In this document: one piece after another, positions 35,733 through 44,758 of the stretch | How positions within the stretch are numbered: the first letter of the stretch is position 1 | Layout of the letters: every line of letters begins with the position of its first letter | DNA from: Limnohabitans sp. JirII-31 | Lineage (GTDB): Bacteria > Pseudomonadota > Gammaproteobacteria > Burkholderiales > Burkholderiaceae_C | Length of the DNA stretch: 64,000 nucleotides | NCBI RefSeq assembly: GCF_002778315.1 | Contig: NZ_NESA01000001.1 | Location: 62,001 to 126,000, forward strand | Direction of reading: 5' to 3' | Position numbers and translations under genes: made by a program | Notes under the pieces: model-generated | Told to the model about the DNA's origin: nothing | Seen by the model: only the letters and a program-made list of their open reading frames with translations | The model's database searches: none

Positions 35733-37042
35733 GCTGCACCTGCTTTCTCGGCGGCCTTCAAGGCGCGCTTCAAGTCCTCGATCAAATCGCTGGGGTCTTC
35801 CAGTCCGATCGACAAGCGAATCGTCCCGGGGCCAATGCCCGCATCGCGCAGCGCCTCGTCGCTCATGCGAAAGTGGGTGGTGCTGGCCGGGTGAATCACC
35901 AAGCTGCGGCAATCGCCCACATTGGCCAGGTGGCTGAACAACTTCAAGGCTTCGATGAACACCCGTCCCTGAGCGCGGCTGCCTTTGAGGTCAAAGCTGA
36001 ACACCGAGCCTGCACCGCGTGGTCCAAAGCGCAACAGCTTGTGCGCCAGCGCGTGGCTGGGGTGGTCTTCCATCAACGGGTGGCCGACTCGGCTGACCAG
36101 CGGATGGCAGGCCAGGTAGGCCACCACTTTTTCGGTGTTGCTCATGTGGCGCTCCATGCGCAAGGGCAGGGTTTCGATGCCTTGCAAAATCAGCCATGCG
36201 CTGTGTGGGCTCAGGCAAGCGCCAAAGTCGCGCAAACCTTCGCGTCGTGCCCGCAGCAAGAAGGCGCCCACGGTGCTCTCTTCGCTGAACACCATGTTGT
36301 GAAAGCCTTCATACGGCTCGGTGAGTTCTGGGAACTTGCCGCTGCGCTCCCAGTCAAAACTGCCGCCGTCCACCACGATGCCGCCAATCACCGTGCCATG
36401 GCCGCTCAGGAACTTGGTGGCCGAGTGGTAGACCAAATCGGCGCCGTGCTCAAACGGTTTGACCAGGTAGGGCGAGGTCAGGGTGGAGTCCACCAGCAGC
36501 GGCACACGGGCTTCGTGGGCGATCTGCGCAATGGTCGGAATGTCGAGCACATCCAGTCCGGGGTTGCCGACCGTTTCGCCAAAAAACAATTTGGTGTTGG
36601 GCCGCACGGCAGCGCGCCAGCCGTCGATGTCGTCGGGTTTGACAAAGGTGGTCTCAATGCCAAAGCGACTCAATGTGTAGTGCAGCAGGTTGTGCGAGCC
36701 GCCATACAGCGCGGTGCTGGCCACGATGTGCGAGCCCGCGCCCATGAGTGTGGCAATCGACAAGTGCAGCGCTGCTTGTCCGCTGGCGGTGGCAATGGCG
36801 CCAATGCCGCCTTCAAGTGCGGCCACGCGTTGTTCGAGCACCGCATTGGTGGGGTTGCTGATGCGGCTGTACACATGGCCTGCACGTTCCAGGTTGAACA
36901 GCGACGCGGCATGGTCGCTCGACTCGAACACGAACGAGGTGGTCAGGTGAATGGGCACGGCACGTGCGCCGGTGCTGGGGTCGGGGGCCGCCCCGGCATG
37001 CAAAGCCAGGGTGTCAAAACTCGGGTCGTTGTAGCCAGGCAT
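35729..37042 (-). CDS. metY: O-acetylhomoserine sulfhydrylase (aminocarboxypropyltransferase)
   Basis: A 437-residue PLP enzyme of the Cys/Met metabolism family that forms homocysteine from O-acetylhomoserine and sulfide. It shows P-I-H-L-T-T-S-F, the Y-S-R-I-S-N-P-T cofactor loop and the PLP lysine in Y-H-S-A-T-K-F-L-S-G-H-G. The length and the extended insert after the PLP lysine favour MetY/O-acetylhomoserine enzymes over the shorter MetB/MetZ. An alpha/beta hydrolase follows with overlapping stop/start. Confidence 0.93.
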   Translation of the reverse strand: MPGYNDPSFDTLALHAGAAPDPSTGARAVPIHLTTSFVFESSDHAASLFNLERAGHVYSRISNPTNAVLEQRVAALEGGIGAIATASGQAALHLSIATLMGAGSHIVASTALYGGSHNLLHYTLSRFGIETTFVKPDDIDGWRAAVRPNTKLFFGETVGNPGLDVLDIPTIAQIAHEARVPLLVDSTLTSPYLVKPFEHGADLVYHSATKFLSGHGTVIGGIVVDGGSFDWERSGKFPELTEPYEGFHNMVFSEESTVGAFLLRARREGLRDFGACLSPHSAWLILQGIETLPLRMERHMSNTEKVVAYLACHPLVSRVGHPLMEDHPSHALAHKLLRFGPRGAGSVFSFDLKGSRAQGRVFIEALKLFSHLANVGDCRSLVIHPASTTHFRMSDEALRDAGIGPGTIRLSIGLEDPSDLIEDLKRALKAAEKAGAA

Positions 37043-37132
37043 GGTTTCCTCGGGGCTGTTGTGGGGTGTTTGTCAGAATTTTGAATGCCATTGTGGGCTA
37101 TATTTCAAGCCCTATCGGCAGAGGAGATCACC

Positions 37133-37603
37133 ATGAAAGTCAGCGACATCTTGCGCGTCAAAGGCGGCGGCACCTTGTACACCATCAATCCGTTTGATCC
37201 TCTGGCCGAGGCGGTGCAAACCATGTCTGAGCACGACATTGGCTCTTTGGTGGTGATGGAGCATGGTGACTTGGCGGGTATGTTGACTTTCCGTGAAGTC
37301 ATTCAAGCCATCTCCAGAAATGGTGGTGCCATTGGCGACTTCACCGTGCGCAGCGCCATGGACGACCACCCGCTCACCTGTTCGCCCGATACCGAACTCG
37401 ACGAAGTGCGCCGCATGATGCTTGAGAGCCACGCCCGCTACATGCCCGTCATTGGCAACCGTCAGCTCCAGGGCGTGATCAGTTTCTACGACGTGGCCAA
37501 AGCCGTGGTGGACAGCCAGAACTTTGAGAACAAGATGCTCAAAGCCTACATTCGCGACTGGCCCGATGGTACGGAGCCGGAGTCGGATACCGTCAAACTC
37601 TGA
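37133..37603 (+). CDS. CBS-domain pair protein
   Basis: A 156-residue protein made essentially of two CBS domains (about residues 8-65 and 75-135), which together bind adenine nucleotides or related ligands and usually act as sensors. No catalytic or membrane domain is attached. The ATG at 37133 is preceded by GAGGAGATCACC. It lies 36 bp upstream of aroC in the same direction and the partner it regulates is unknown. Confidence 0.88.
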   Translation: MKVSDILRVKGGGTLYTINPFDPLAEAVQTMSEHDIGSLVVMEHGDLAGMLTFREVIQAISRNGGAIGDFTVRSAMDDHPLTCSPDTELDEVRRMMLESHARYMPVIGNRQLQGVISFYDVAKAVVDSQNFENKMLKAYIRDWPDGTEPESDTVKL

Positions 37604-37639
37604 GCACGTGTCTTAGGCGGGATGGGATAATCCTCGCCC

Positions 37640-38737
37640 ATGAGCGGCAACACCTTCGGAACACTTTTCACAGTCACCAACTTTGGTGAATCCCACGGCC
37701 CAGCCATTGGCTGCGTGATTGATGGCTGCCCACCCGGCATGGCCCTCAGCGAGGCCGACATTCAGCACGACTTAGACCGTCGCCGTCCCGGCACCAGTCG
37801 CCATGTGACGCAGCGCAATGAGCCTGACCAAGTGCAAATCTTGTCGGGTGTGTTTGATGGCAAAACCACCGGTACCCCGATTGCGTTGTTGATTCAAAAC
37901 ACCGACCAGCGCAGCAAGGACTACAGCAACATCTTGCAAACCTTCCGCCCCGGTCACGCGGACTACACCTACTTTCAAAAATTTGGTATCCGTGACCCAC
38001 GCGGTGGTGGCCGCTCGTCAGCCCGTTTGACCGCGCCCACCGTGGCCGCTGGTGCGGTCGCCAAAAAATGGCTGAAAGAAAAATTTGGCACAAGCTTCTT
38101 TGGCTGCATGACGCAAATTGGCGAACTGCCCATTCCGTTCGAGAGCTGGAGCCACGTCGGCCACAACCCGTTTTATGCACCGTGTGCCGATGTGCAAGCC
38201 TTTGAAGACTACATGGACAGCCTGCGCAAAGCCGGTGACTCCTGCGGCGCACGCATCCGCGTGGTGGCCACGGGTATGCCGGTGGGCTTGGGGCAACCCC
38301 TGTACGACAAGCTCGATGCTGACATTGCCTACGCCATGATGGGCTTGAACGCCGTCAAAGGCGTCGAGATTGGTGCGGGCTTTGCCAGCGTGGCGCAGCG
38401 CGGCACCACCCATGGGGACTCGCTCAGCCCCGAAGGTTTCTTGAGCAACAACGCGGGCGGCGTGCTGGGCGGCATCAGCACCGGACAAGACTTAGAGGTG
38501 AGCATTGCCATCAAGCCCACCAGTTCGATCTTGAGCCCGCGTGCCTCCATCGATCAAAACAGCCAACCCACCGAAGTGGTGACCAAAGGCCGTCACGACC
38601 CGTGTGTGGGCATCCGTGCGACTCCAATTGCCGAGGCTTTGTTGGCCTTGGTGGTGATGGACCACGCCTTGCGCCACCGCGCCCAATGCGGCGATGTGCA
38701 GGTCGCCATGCCCGCCATCCCCGGCCACGTGGCTTGA
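37640..38737 (+). CDS. aroC: Chorismate synthase
   Basis: A 365-residue chorismate synthase, the last shared step of aromatic amino-acid synthesis, needing reduced FMN. The signature [14 protein letters not shown] is at the N-terminus, with [10 protein letters not shown] and [11 protein letters not shown] and later [10 protein letters not shown]. It follows a CBS protein, and its stop overlaps possible start codons of an MFS transporter gene. Confidence 0.97.
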   Translation: MSGNTFGTLFTVTNFGESHGPAIGCVIDGCPPGMALSEADIQHDLDRRRPGTSRHVTQRNEPDQVQILSGVFDGKTTGTPIALLIQNTDQRSKDYSNILQTFRPGHADYTYFQKFGIRDPRGGGRSSARLTAPTVAAGAVAKKWLKEKFGTSFFGCMTQIGELPIPFESWSHVGHNPFYAPCADVQAFEDYMDSLRKAGDSCGARIRVVATGMPVGLGQPLYDKLDADIAYAMMGLNAVKGVEIGAGFASVAQRGTTHGDSLSPEGFLSNNAGGVLGGISTGQDLEVSIAIKPTSSILSPRASIDQNSQPTEVVTKGRHDPCVGIRATPIAEALLALVVMDHALRHRAQCGDVQVAMPAIPGHVA

Positions 38738-38739
38738 GC

Positions 38740-39933
38740 GTGTCGGGCCCGGGCATCAGGGCACAGCGCCAACAGGCTTTGGCTCGGCGCAAGCTGTTTC
38801 CGTTCGCGGCCTTGTCGGCCAGCTACTTTGCCCATATTGGTTTTTTCAACCCTTACTTGCCGCTTTGGCTCAAAGATCTGGGACTGTCCATCACGCTCAT
38901 CGGTTTGTTGACGGCTGTGCAAGCGGCCACCCGCGTGTTGGCACCTTATGGTTGGGGTTGGTTGAGCGACCACACCGGTGAGCGCGTCAAGTTGCTGCGC
39001 TTTTGTGCCGGTGCCTCCTTGTTTTTCTCCTTGGGGCTGCTCTACCCAGGCGGGGTGGGGTGGTTGGCCTTGGTGCTGTTGCTAATGTTCGTCCACACCA
39101 GCGCCATGATGCCCATGAGCGAAGCGGCCCTGGCGCATGTGGTCAGCAACACGGGTGCGTTCGACGCCAAGCGCTATGGCCGCGTGCGTTTGTGGGGCTC
39201 GTTGGGATTTTTGGTCACAGTGTTTGTGGCAGGGGCCTGGTTTGAGCACCAAGGCATGCAGAGCTTCCCCGTTTGGGCGGTGTGCTCTTTGCTCGCCTTG
39301 AATGTGAGCGTGTGGTGGTTGCCCGACCAGCGCGAAGCCGTACATCACGACAGCCCCCACGCGCCCGTGTGGTCGGTGCTGCGCCAGCGCACCGTGCAGT
39401 GGTTTTTTGCCACGGTGTTTTTTCATGTGTTGTCGCACATCGGCATCTATGTGTTTTTCTCGCTCTACCTCGACACCTTGGGCTACAGCAAAACCATGAT
39501 CGGTGTGTTGTGGGCGGTGTCGGTGCTGGCCGAAATTGTGTGGTTCTTCACCCAGGGGCGCTGGTTGCCTAAGTTCAGTCTGGCCAATTGGTTGTTCATT
39601 TGCGCTGCGGCCATGGTGTTGCGCATGGCCTTGACCAGTTGGTTGGCCGACTCGTTGCTGGCCTTGCTGCTGGCGCAAGTCATGCACGCGCTCACCTTTG
39701 CCACCCAACACACGGTGTCCACGGCTGTGTTGTCGCACCACTTCCCGGGGCGCTTGCGCGGACGCGGCCAAGCCTTGTATGCCTCGATTGGCTATGGCGT
39801 GCCAGGTGTTTTGGGTGCCTTGGGTGGTGGAGCGCTCAGCGATGCTTGGGGCTTGTCGTCTGTCTACGTGTTGTCGGTGGGGACGGCCTGTGTGGCCTGC
39901 TGGTGCGCTTGGCAGTTCAAGCGCTCAAATTAA
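38740..39933 (+). CDS. MFS transporter (MFS_1-like/HcaT type)
   Basis: A 397-residue major facilitator with about 12 hydrophobic segments and the loop 2-3 motif G-W-L-S-D-H-T-G-E-R. The N-terminal A-L-S-A-S-Y-F-A-H-I-G-F-F-N-P-Y-L-P-L-W resembles the 3-phenylpropionate (HcaT) and LacY/NupG-like group. The start is ambiguous: GTG at 38740 or TTG at 38734, the latter overlapping the aroC stop. The substrate is not predictable, but a neighbouring aromatic-acid operon makes an aromatic acid a fair guess. Confidence 0.85.
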   Translation: MSGPGIRAQRQQALARRKLFPFAALSASYFAHIGFFNPYLPLWLKDLGLSITLIGLLTAVQAATRVLAPYGWGWLSDHTGERVKLLRFCAGASLFFSLGLLYPGGVGWLALVLLLMFVHTSAMMPMSEAALAHVVSNTGAFDAKRYGRVRLWGSLGFLVTVFVAGAWFEHQGMQSFPVWAVCSLLALNVSVWWLPDQREAVHHDSPHAPVWSVLRQRTVQWFFATVFFHVLSHIGIYVFFSLYLDTLGYSKTMIGVLWAVSVLAEIVWFFTQGRWLPKFSLANWLFICAAAMVLRMALTSWLADSLLALLLAQVMHALTFATQHTVSTAVLSHHFPGRLRGRGQALYASIGYGVPGVLGALGGGALSDAWGLSSVYVLSVGTACVACWCAWQFKRSN

Positions 39934-40716
39934 ATTCATCATCGCGGCGGCGGTTTCGCGCAGCAAGGGCAGCACGCGGTTGGCGGCTTCTTCGGCGCTT
40001 TCCTGGGTCATGGGCATGCTCACACTCAGGGCTGCAATCAAGGCCCCTTTGTGGTCACGCAGCGGCACGGCCACGCCACGGTAACTCATGTCGAGCTGTT
40101 GCTCGGAAATGGCCCAGCCTTGGGCGCGGATGCGCACCATCTCCAGGCGCATGCGGTCTTTGTTGGTGATGGTGTACGAGGTGAAGGTTTTCAGTTCTTG
40201 GCTGCTCAGCCATTGGTCCACGGCGGCTTCGCCTTGCATGGCCAGCAGCAGCATCCCGGCTGCGGTGACCTGGCCGGGCACCCGCGCGCCCAACACAAAG
40301 CCGGTGTTCATGGCGCGGTTGGTGCCGTTGCGGGCCACGTACACGATGTCGGTGCCATCGAGCACGCTCACGTACGAGATCTCTTGTGTGCCTGCGGTCA
40401 GGCGCTGCAAAAACGGTTGCACGATGCGTGGCAGGCGTGCCGACTCTAGATAGGACTGACCCAAGCGCATCACCCGAGGCGTGAGCCAAAACAGCTTGCC
40501 ATCGGTGGCCACATAGCCCAAGTGGGTGAGGGTGAGCAGATAGCGCCGTGCCGCGGTGCGCGTCAAGCCGCATCGTTGGCCGGCTTGGCTGGCACTCAGG
40601 CGTGGGTTGGCATCATCGAAGGTTTCAATGATGGACAGGCCTTTCTCCAAGCCTGCAATCCAGTCTTTTTTGTCCAGGGGGCCCAGCGGTGGCGAACTTG
40701 GTAGCTCAAAACTCAT
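39925..40716 (-). CDS. IclR-family transcriptional regulator, PcaR/PobR-like
   Basis: A 263-residue IclR regulator. The N-terminal winged helix (L-S-A-S-Q-A-G-Q-R-C-G-L-T-R-T-A-A-R-R-Y-L) precedes an effector domain with M-N-T-G-F-V-L-G-A-R-V-P and L-S-V-S-M-P. The G-L-E-K-G-L-S-I-I-E-T-F start is typical of the PcaR/PcaU/PobR branch that responds to protocatechuate-pathway acids. It is divergent from a transporter-enzyme operon, with two palindromes in the 217-bp gap. Its end overlaps the convergent MFS gene by nine bp. Confidence 0.92.
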   Translation of the reverse strand: MSFELPSSPPLGPLDKKDWIAGLEKGLSIIETFDDANPRLSASQAGQRCGLTRTAARRYLLTLTHLGYVATDGKLFWLTPRVMRLGQSYLESARLPRIVQPFLQRLTAGTQEISYVSVLDGTDIVYVARNGTNRAMNTGFVLGARVPGQVTAAGMLLLAMQGEAAVDQWLSSQELKTFTSYTITNKDRMRLEMVRIRAQGWAISEQQLDMSYRGVAVPLRDHKGALIAALSVSMPMTQESAEEAANRVLPLLRETAAAMMNLI

Positions 40717-40772
40717 GGTGTGAATGGTGGCTGAGCCAGCGTGTGCTTCAGTCTAGGAGTTACCCTTGATTC

Positions 40773-40787
40773 GTTCGATCATCGATC
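40773..40787. promoter_or_regulatory. Candidate IclR operator
   Basis: GTTCGATCATCGATC contains the perfect 11-bp palindrome TCGATCATCGA and matches most of GTTCGATAATCGCAC, which I recall as the PcaR site of Pseudomonas putida. It is about 57 bp upstream of the iclR start, well placed for autoregulation. Confidence 0.5.
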
Positions 40788-40865
40788 ATAAGTGAGCGTT
40801 TATCGCCCGAAATTAGAATAATTGCTTTTGTGACGCTAGAAAAGTCCTTAAAGTTCGCATCGGAA

Positions 40866-40889
40866 TTCGCTGATTGAGCGATTAGCGAA
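40866..40889. promoter_or_regulatory. Second palindrome upstream of the ABC transporter operon
   Basis: A 24-bp interrupted palindrome with outer arms TTCGCT and AGCGAA and partly symmetric interior (TTCGCT-N12-AGCGAA). It ends about 44 bp before the binding-protein ATG, a position suited to control of the operon promoter. It differs in sequence from the other palindrome, so either the regulator is tolerant or another factor binds here. Confidence 0.45.
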
Positions 40890-40933
40890 CAAATTACCCG
40901 TTCTGATCCGTCCAAACTCTAGGAGACATCGAG

Positions 40934-42076
40934 ATGCAAAAACGTTTCACCCTCAAGCTGGCTGCGGCCTGTGCGTTCGCCGCTTTGGCTGGCTTGGCCC
41001 AAGCCCAGCAGACCATCAAGATTGCCAACATCGTGGAGTTGTCGGGTCCGGGTACGACCGCAGGCACCTTGTTCAAAAACGGTGTTGAGTTGGCTGTCAA
41101 AGAAATCAACGATGCGGGCGGCATCATGGGCAAGAAGATCGAGAGCTCCACGGTCGATACCCAAACCAACCCAGGTGTGGCCAAGGGCTTGACGCAAAAA
41201 GCGGTGGACGATGGCGTGTTGGCCATCTTTGGCCCGGTGTACTCGGGCTCCATCATGGTGTCTATGGCCGAGAGCAAGCGCGGTGGCATTCCTAACTTCA
41301 CTGGCGGTGAAGCCGCAGCGATCACCCAGCAGGGCAACCCTTATGTGTTCCGCACCGCCTTCGGTCAAAGCTCGTCCTTTCCTAAGCTGGCCAAGTACAT
41401 CAACACCAAGGCCAAAACCCTGGCCGTGATTTATGTGAACAACGACTTTGGCAAAGGCGGTCGTGACACGCTGGCCAAGTTGCTCGACAACGGCCCCACC
41501 AAAATCGTGGCCGACATCTCGACCGACGCCGGTCAGGTGGACTTCTCTGCCGCTGTGCTCAAAGCCAAGCAAAGCAATGCGGACGCCATCTTTGCCTACA
41601 CCAACGAAGAAGAGTCGGCCCGTTTGTTGCGTGAGTTGAAGAAGCAAGGTTGGACCAAACCCGTCATTGGTGAGACCACCTTGACTGGCCAAAAAGTGAT
41701 CGAGCTGGCGGGTGACGCGGCCAACGGCGCGGTGGCCCACGTGGGCTTGACCGTGGACGCGCCCATTCCTGAAATGCTCAAGTTCAAAGCCAAGTACTAC
41801 CAAGCCTATGGCAGCATTTCTGACCACAACGGCATCAAGGGCTACACCAGCGTGTACGTGCTCAAAGCCGCCATCGAGAAGGCCGGCAAGCTCGACCCCA
41901 AGGCCGTGGCCCAAGCCCTGCATGGTTTGAGCATCAGCGCCAAGAAGAACCCCGGTGTGATCATGGACGTGAGCTTTGACGCCAATGGCGACCTGGACCG
42001 CGAAAGCTTCTTGGTCGAAGTGAAAAACGGCCGTCAAGTGGTGGTGGCCACCTTGCCCGCTTTGGGCAAGAAGTAA
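40934..42076 (+). CDS. ABC transporter periplasmic binding protein (branched-chain amino acid type)
   Basis: A 380-residue type I periplasmic binding protein (LivJ/LivK-like, Peripla_BP_6). The signal peptide ends after A-Q-A at about residue 24. The mature start I-K-I-A-N-I-V-E-L-S-G-P-G-T-T-A-G and the G-I-M-G-K-K-I-E-S-S-T-V-D-T segment are typical. In Burkholderiales many such proteins bind aromatic or dicarboxylic acids instead of amino acids. The gene heads an eight-gene operon with enzymes of protocatechuate-type metabolism, so an aromatic or shikimate-type ligand is likely. Confidence 0.92.
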   Translation: MQKRFTLKLAAACAFAALAGLAQAQQTIKIANIVELSGPGTTAGTLFKNGVELAVKEINDAGGIMGKKIESSTVDTQTNPGVAKGLTQKAVDDGVLAIFGPVYSGSIMVSMAESKRGGIPNFTGGEAAAITQQGNPYVFRTAFGQSSSFPKLAKYINTKAKTLAVIYVNNDFGKGGRDTLAKLLDNGPTKIVADISTDAGQVDFSAAVLKAKQSNADAIFAYTNEEESARLLRELKKQGWTKPVIGETTLTGQKVIELAGDAANGAVAHVGLTVDAPIPEMLKFKAKYYQAYGSISDHNGIKGYTSVYVLKAAIEKAGKLDPKAVAQALHGLSISAKKNPGVIMDVSFDANGDLDRESFLVEVKNGRQVVVATLPALGKK

Positions 42077-42087
42077 GCCCTTCACGC

Positions 42088-42150
42088 CGCGCACATGGGT
42101 GCGCGCGCATTCCAAGAACAGGCCTGCTGGTGCAGGCCGTTCTTTCATTT
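42088..42150 (+). terminator. Two hairpins between binding-protein and permease genes
   Basis: CGCGCAC/GTGCGCG (42088-42094 with 42099-42105) and GGCCTGC/GCAGGCC (42121-42127 with 42132-42138), the second followed by GTTCTTTCATTTT. Such hairpins after the binding-protein gene usually protect its mRNA end or attenuate transcription, so that binding protein exceeds membrane components. Confidence 0.6.
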
Positions 42151-42165
42151 TGAAGCGATCTCACC

Positions 42166-43041
42166 ATGACCGACTTTTTCCAACTCTTCTTCAGTGGCTT
42201 GGCCACCGGCAGCATTTATGCGCTGGCGGCGTTGGGCTTCACCTTGCTGTGGCAGGCCTCGGGCACCATCAACTTTGCCCAGGGCGAATTTGTCATGCTG
42301 CCCGCCTTCATGATGTTGGGCTTTTTGGCCGCAGGCTTTCCGCTGGTGCTGAGCTTTGTGGGCAGTTGTGTGTTGTCGGTCATCGTGCTGGGCTGGTTGT
42401 TCAAGCGTGGCGTGGTGGATCCGCTCTTCAAATACGGCATGATGCCCATCGTGGTCGCCACCATTGGCCTGTCCATCGCCATGCGCAATGCGGTGCGTGC
42501 GGGCTACAGCGCTGAGCCACAACCTTTCCCTAATTTGTTTCCCGATGAGGTGTACAACATCGCGGGCGTGACCATCTCCGCCACCGACATTGGCACCTTT
42601 GTGTTTGCCATCGCCTTGGTGTTGGTGACACAAGCCTTCTTGGCCAAAACCGTCACCGGTCGCGCCATGCAAGCGGTGGCACAAAACACCGAAAGTGCCT
42701 CGGTGTTGGGCATCAATGTGCCACGCATGATTTTTTACACCTTCGCCATCAACGCCTTGCTGGCAGCTGCTGCGGCTATTCTTGTGACCCCCACCTACCT
42801 GGCCAAGTTCGACATGGGCGCATCGCTGGGTAACAAGGCCTTCTTTGCCGCCATCATTGGCGGCTTCAACAACTCACGGGGTGCCTTGCTAGGCGGCGTG
42901 ATTGTGGGCGTGTGTGAAAACTTGGCTGCGGCCTACATCTCACCCGCTTACAAAGATGCGGTGGCTTTGATCATTTTCATGGTCGTGATTTTGTTCAAGC
43001 CACAGGGCTTGCTCGGTCAAAAAGTGGAGCGCAAAGTATGA
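42166..43041 (+). CDS. livH: Branched-chain-type ABC permease LivH
   Basis: A 291-residue inner-membrane permease with about eight hydrophobic segments. The start F-S-G-L-A-T-G-S-I-Y-A-L-A-A-L-G-F-T-L and the F-A-Q-G-E-F motif are standard for LivH. The EAA-like cytoplasmic loop around the A-V-A-Q-N segment contacts the ATPase. Its stop overlaps the livM start (ATGA). Confidence 0.94.
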   Translation: MTDFFQLFFSGLATGSIYALAALGFTLLWQASGTINFAQGEFVMLPAFMMLGFLAAGFPLVLSFVGSCVLSVIVLGWLFKRGVVDPLFKYGMMPIVVATIGLSIAMRNAVRAGYSAEPQPFPNLFPDEVYNIAGVTISATDIGTFVFAIALVLVTQAFLAKTVTGRAMQAVAQNTESASVLGINVPRMIFYTFAINALLAAAAAILVTPTYLAKFDMGASLGNKAFFAAIIGGFNNSRGALLGGVIVGVCENLAAAYISPAYKDAVALIIFMVVILFKPQGLLGQKVERKV

Positions 43042-44012
43042 AAAAGCTCGGACTCCTGGCTGGGCTGTTGGGCCTGGCGGCATGCATCTTTGTGCCCACG
43101 CTGCTCAAGAGCCACGGCATTTATCTGTTCACCTATTGGTTGATCTATGTGATCGCCACCATGGGCCTGAACCTCACCATCGGCTACGCCGGGCAAAAGT
43201 CGCTCGGCCACGCGGCGTTCTTTGGCATCGGGGCTTACACCGTGGCCATCCTGATGCAGGCAGGCTACAGCTTTTGGTTGGGCATGCCACTGGCAGCCTT
43301 GGGCTGCTTTGTGGTGGGCTTGGCACTGGGCTTTCCAGCGCTGCGTGTGCAAACCATTTACCTGGCGTTTGCCACGCTGGGCTTCAACACCGCCGTGTGG
43401 CTGGTGATGCGCAACGAAGAGTGGCTCACCGGGGGCACGTTTGGCATCAACAACATCCCGCGTCCCGAGGCCTTTGGCGTGAGCTTTGACGGCAACCTGG
43501 CCTACTACTACCTGGTGTTGGCGTTCACCGTGGTGCTGGGCCTGCTGCTGTGGGGCTTGTTGCGCTCGCCCTGGGGCAAGGCCTTCACAGCCTTGCGCGA
43601 CAACCCGATCCGTGCCGAGAGCTTGGGGGTGGACATTCGCGGTTACACCTTGCTGAGCTTTGCCATTGGTGCCGCGTACGCGGGCATCGCCGGTGGTTTG
43701 TTTGGTTCGATGGTGCAGTTCATCGACCCGGCACCGTTCACCGTGGAAGCCTCCATCATGATGTACCTCATGGTGGTGGTGGGTGGCCCTGGCTATTTCT
43801 TGGGCCCTTTGTTGGGTGCTGCGGTGGGTGTGATCCTGCCCGAATGGTTGCGCTTTGCCCAGGCCTGGTATTTGTTTGTCTTTGGCGCAGCGGTGGTGAT
43901 GCTGATGATTTGGCTGCCTGATGGCTTGCTCAGCATTCCAGACCGGCTGCGTGCCAAACGCCAATCGCGTGAGGCCTCGGCGGCCCGCGCTGCACAAGGA
44001 GCAAAAGCATGA
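43038..44012 (+). CDS. livM: Branched-chain-type ABC permease LivM
   Basis: A 324-residue permease with multiple membrane segments and the G-L-N-L-T-I-G-Y-A-G-Q-K-S-L-G-H-A-A-F motif near residue 50 that marks LivM. The coupling loop A-L-R-D-N-P-I-R-A-E-S-L-G-V is clear. A basic cytoplasmic tail ends the protein. Overlapping stop/start codons on both sides show tight translational coupling with livH and livG. Confidence 0.94.
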   Translation: MKKLGLLAGLLGLAACIFVPTLLKSHGIYLFTYWLIYVIATMGLNLTIGYAGQKSLGHAAFFGIGAYTVAILMQAGYSFWLGMPLAALGCFVVGLALGFPALRVQTIYLAFATLGFNTAVWLVMRNEEWLTGGTFGINNIPRPEAFGVSFDGNLAYYYLVLAFTVVLGLLLWGLLRSPWGKAFTALRDNPIRAESLGVDIRGYTLLSFAIGAAYAGIAGGLFGSMVQFIDPAPFTVEASIMMYLMVVVGGPGYFLGPLLGAAVGVILPEWLRFAQAWYLFVFGAAVVMLMIWLPDGLLSIPDRLRAKRQSREASAARAAQGAKA

Positions 44013-44755
44013 GCCAACCGGTACTCCAAGTCACCGATCTGAAAAAAGCCTACGGTGCCATCCAGGCGGTGGGGGGCGTGTCGTTCGAGGTCATGCCTGG
44101 AGAAATCTTTGGCGTGATTGGCCCCAACGGCTCGGGCAAAACTACCTTGTTCAACAGCATGCTGGGCCAGATCACACCCGACCAAGGCAAGATCGAACTC
44201 AAAGGCCAAGACGTGACCCGTCTCGGCCCGCTGGAGCTCAACCGCATGGGCGTGGGACGCACCTTTCAGACGCTGCAAGTGTTTGGCAAGATGACCGTGC
44301 GCGACAACCTGATCGTTGCCGCCCAGGAGCACCAAGGCACGATGTTCAGCCGCATGTTCGCGCCGGGTGACTCCAACCTGGGCGACAAAGCCGACGCCTT
44401 GATTGACCAGTTCCACATTCGCCACGTGGCCGACAAAAAAGCCGGTGAACTCAGCTATGGCCAGCAAAAGTTGGTGGACATCGCCATGGCCTTCATGAGC
44501 GAACCCGACTTGGTGTTGCTCGACGAGCCGTGTGCGGGCGTCAACCCGTCGCTGGTGGGTGGCATCAGCAGCTTGCTCAAAGAACTCAACAAAACCCGCA
44601 AGGGAAGTTTTGTGGTGATTGAGCACAACATGGACTTTGTGATGGACCTGTGCCACCGCATCATGGTGATGGTCGAAGGCCAGGTGATGGCGATTGGCAC
44701 ACCGGCCGAGATCCGTGCCAACAAACAGGTGCTCGACGCCTATCTGGGGAGCTGA
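44009..44755 (+). CDS. livG: ABC transporter ATP-binding protein LivG
   Basis: A 248-residue ATPase: Walker A G-P-N-G-S-G-K-T-T, signature L-S-Y-G-Q-Q-K, Walker B L-V-L-L-D-E-P and the switch histidine in V-I-E-H-N-M. The C-terminal P-A-E-I-R-A-N extension is the LivG/BCA tail. It powers import with LivF. Confidence 0.94.
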   Translation: MSQPVLQVTDLKKAYGAIQAVGGVSFEVMPGEIFGVIGPNGSGKTTLFNSMLGQITPDQGKIELKGQDVTRLGPLELNRMGVGRTFQTLQVFGKMTVRDNLIVAAQEHQGTMFSRMFAPGDSNLGDKADALIDQFHIRHVADKKAGELSYGQQKLVDIAMAFMSEPDLVLLDEPCAGVNPSLVGGISSLLKELNKTRKGSFVVIEHNMDFVMDLCHRIMVMVEGQVMAIGTPAEIRANKQVLDAYLGS

Positions 44756-44758
44756 ACC

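Noticed and set aside
35873-37084. A 403-codon plus-strand frame opposite metY
   Set aside because: Antisense shadow of a clear PLP enzyme.
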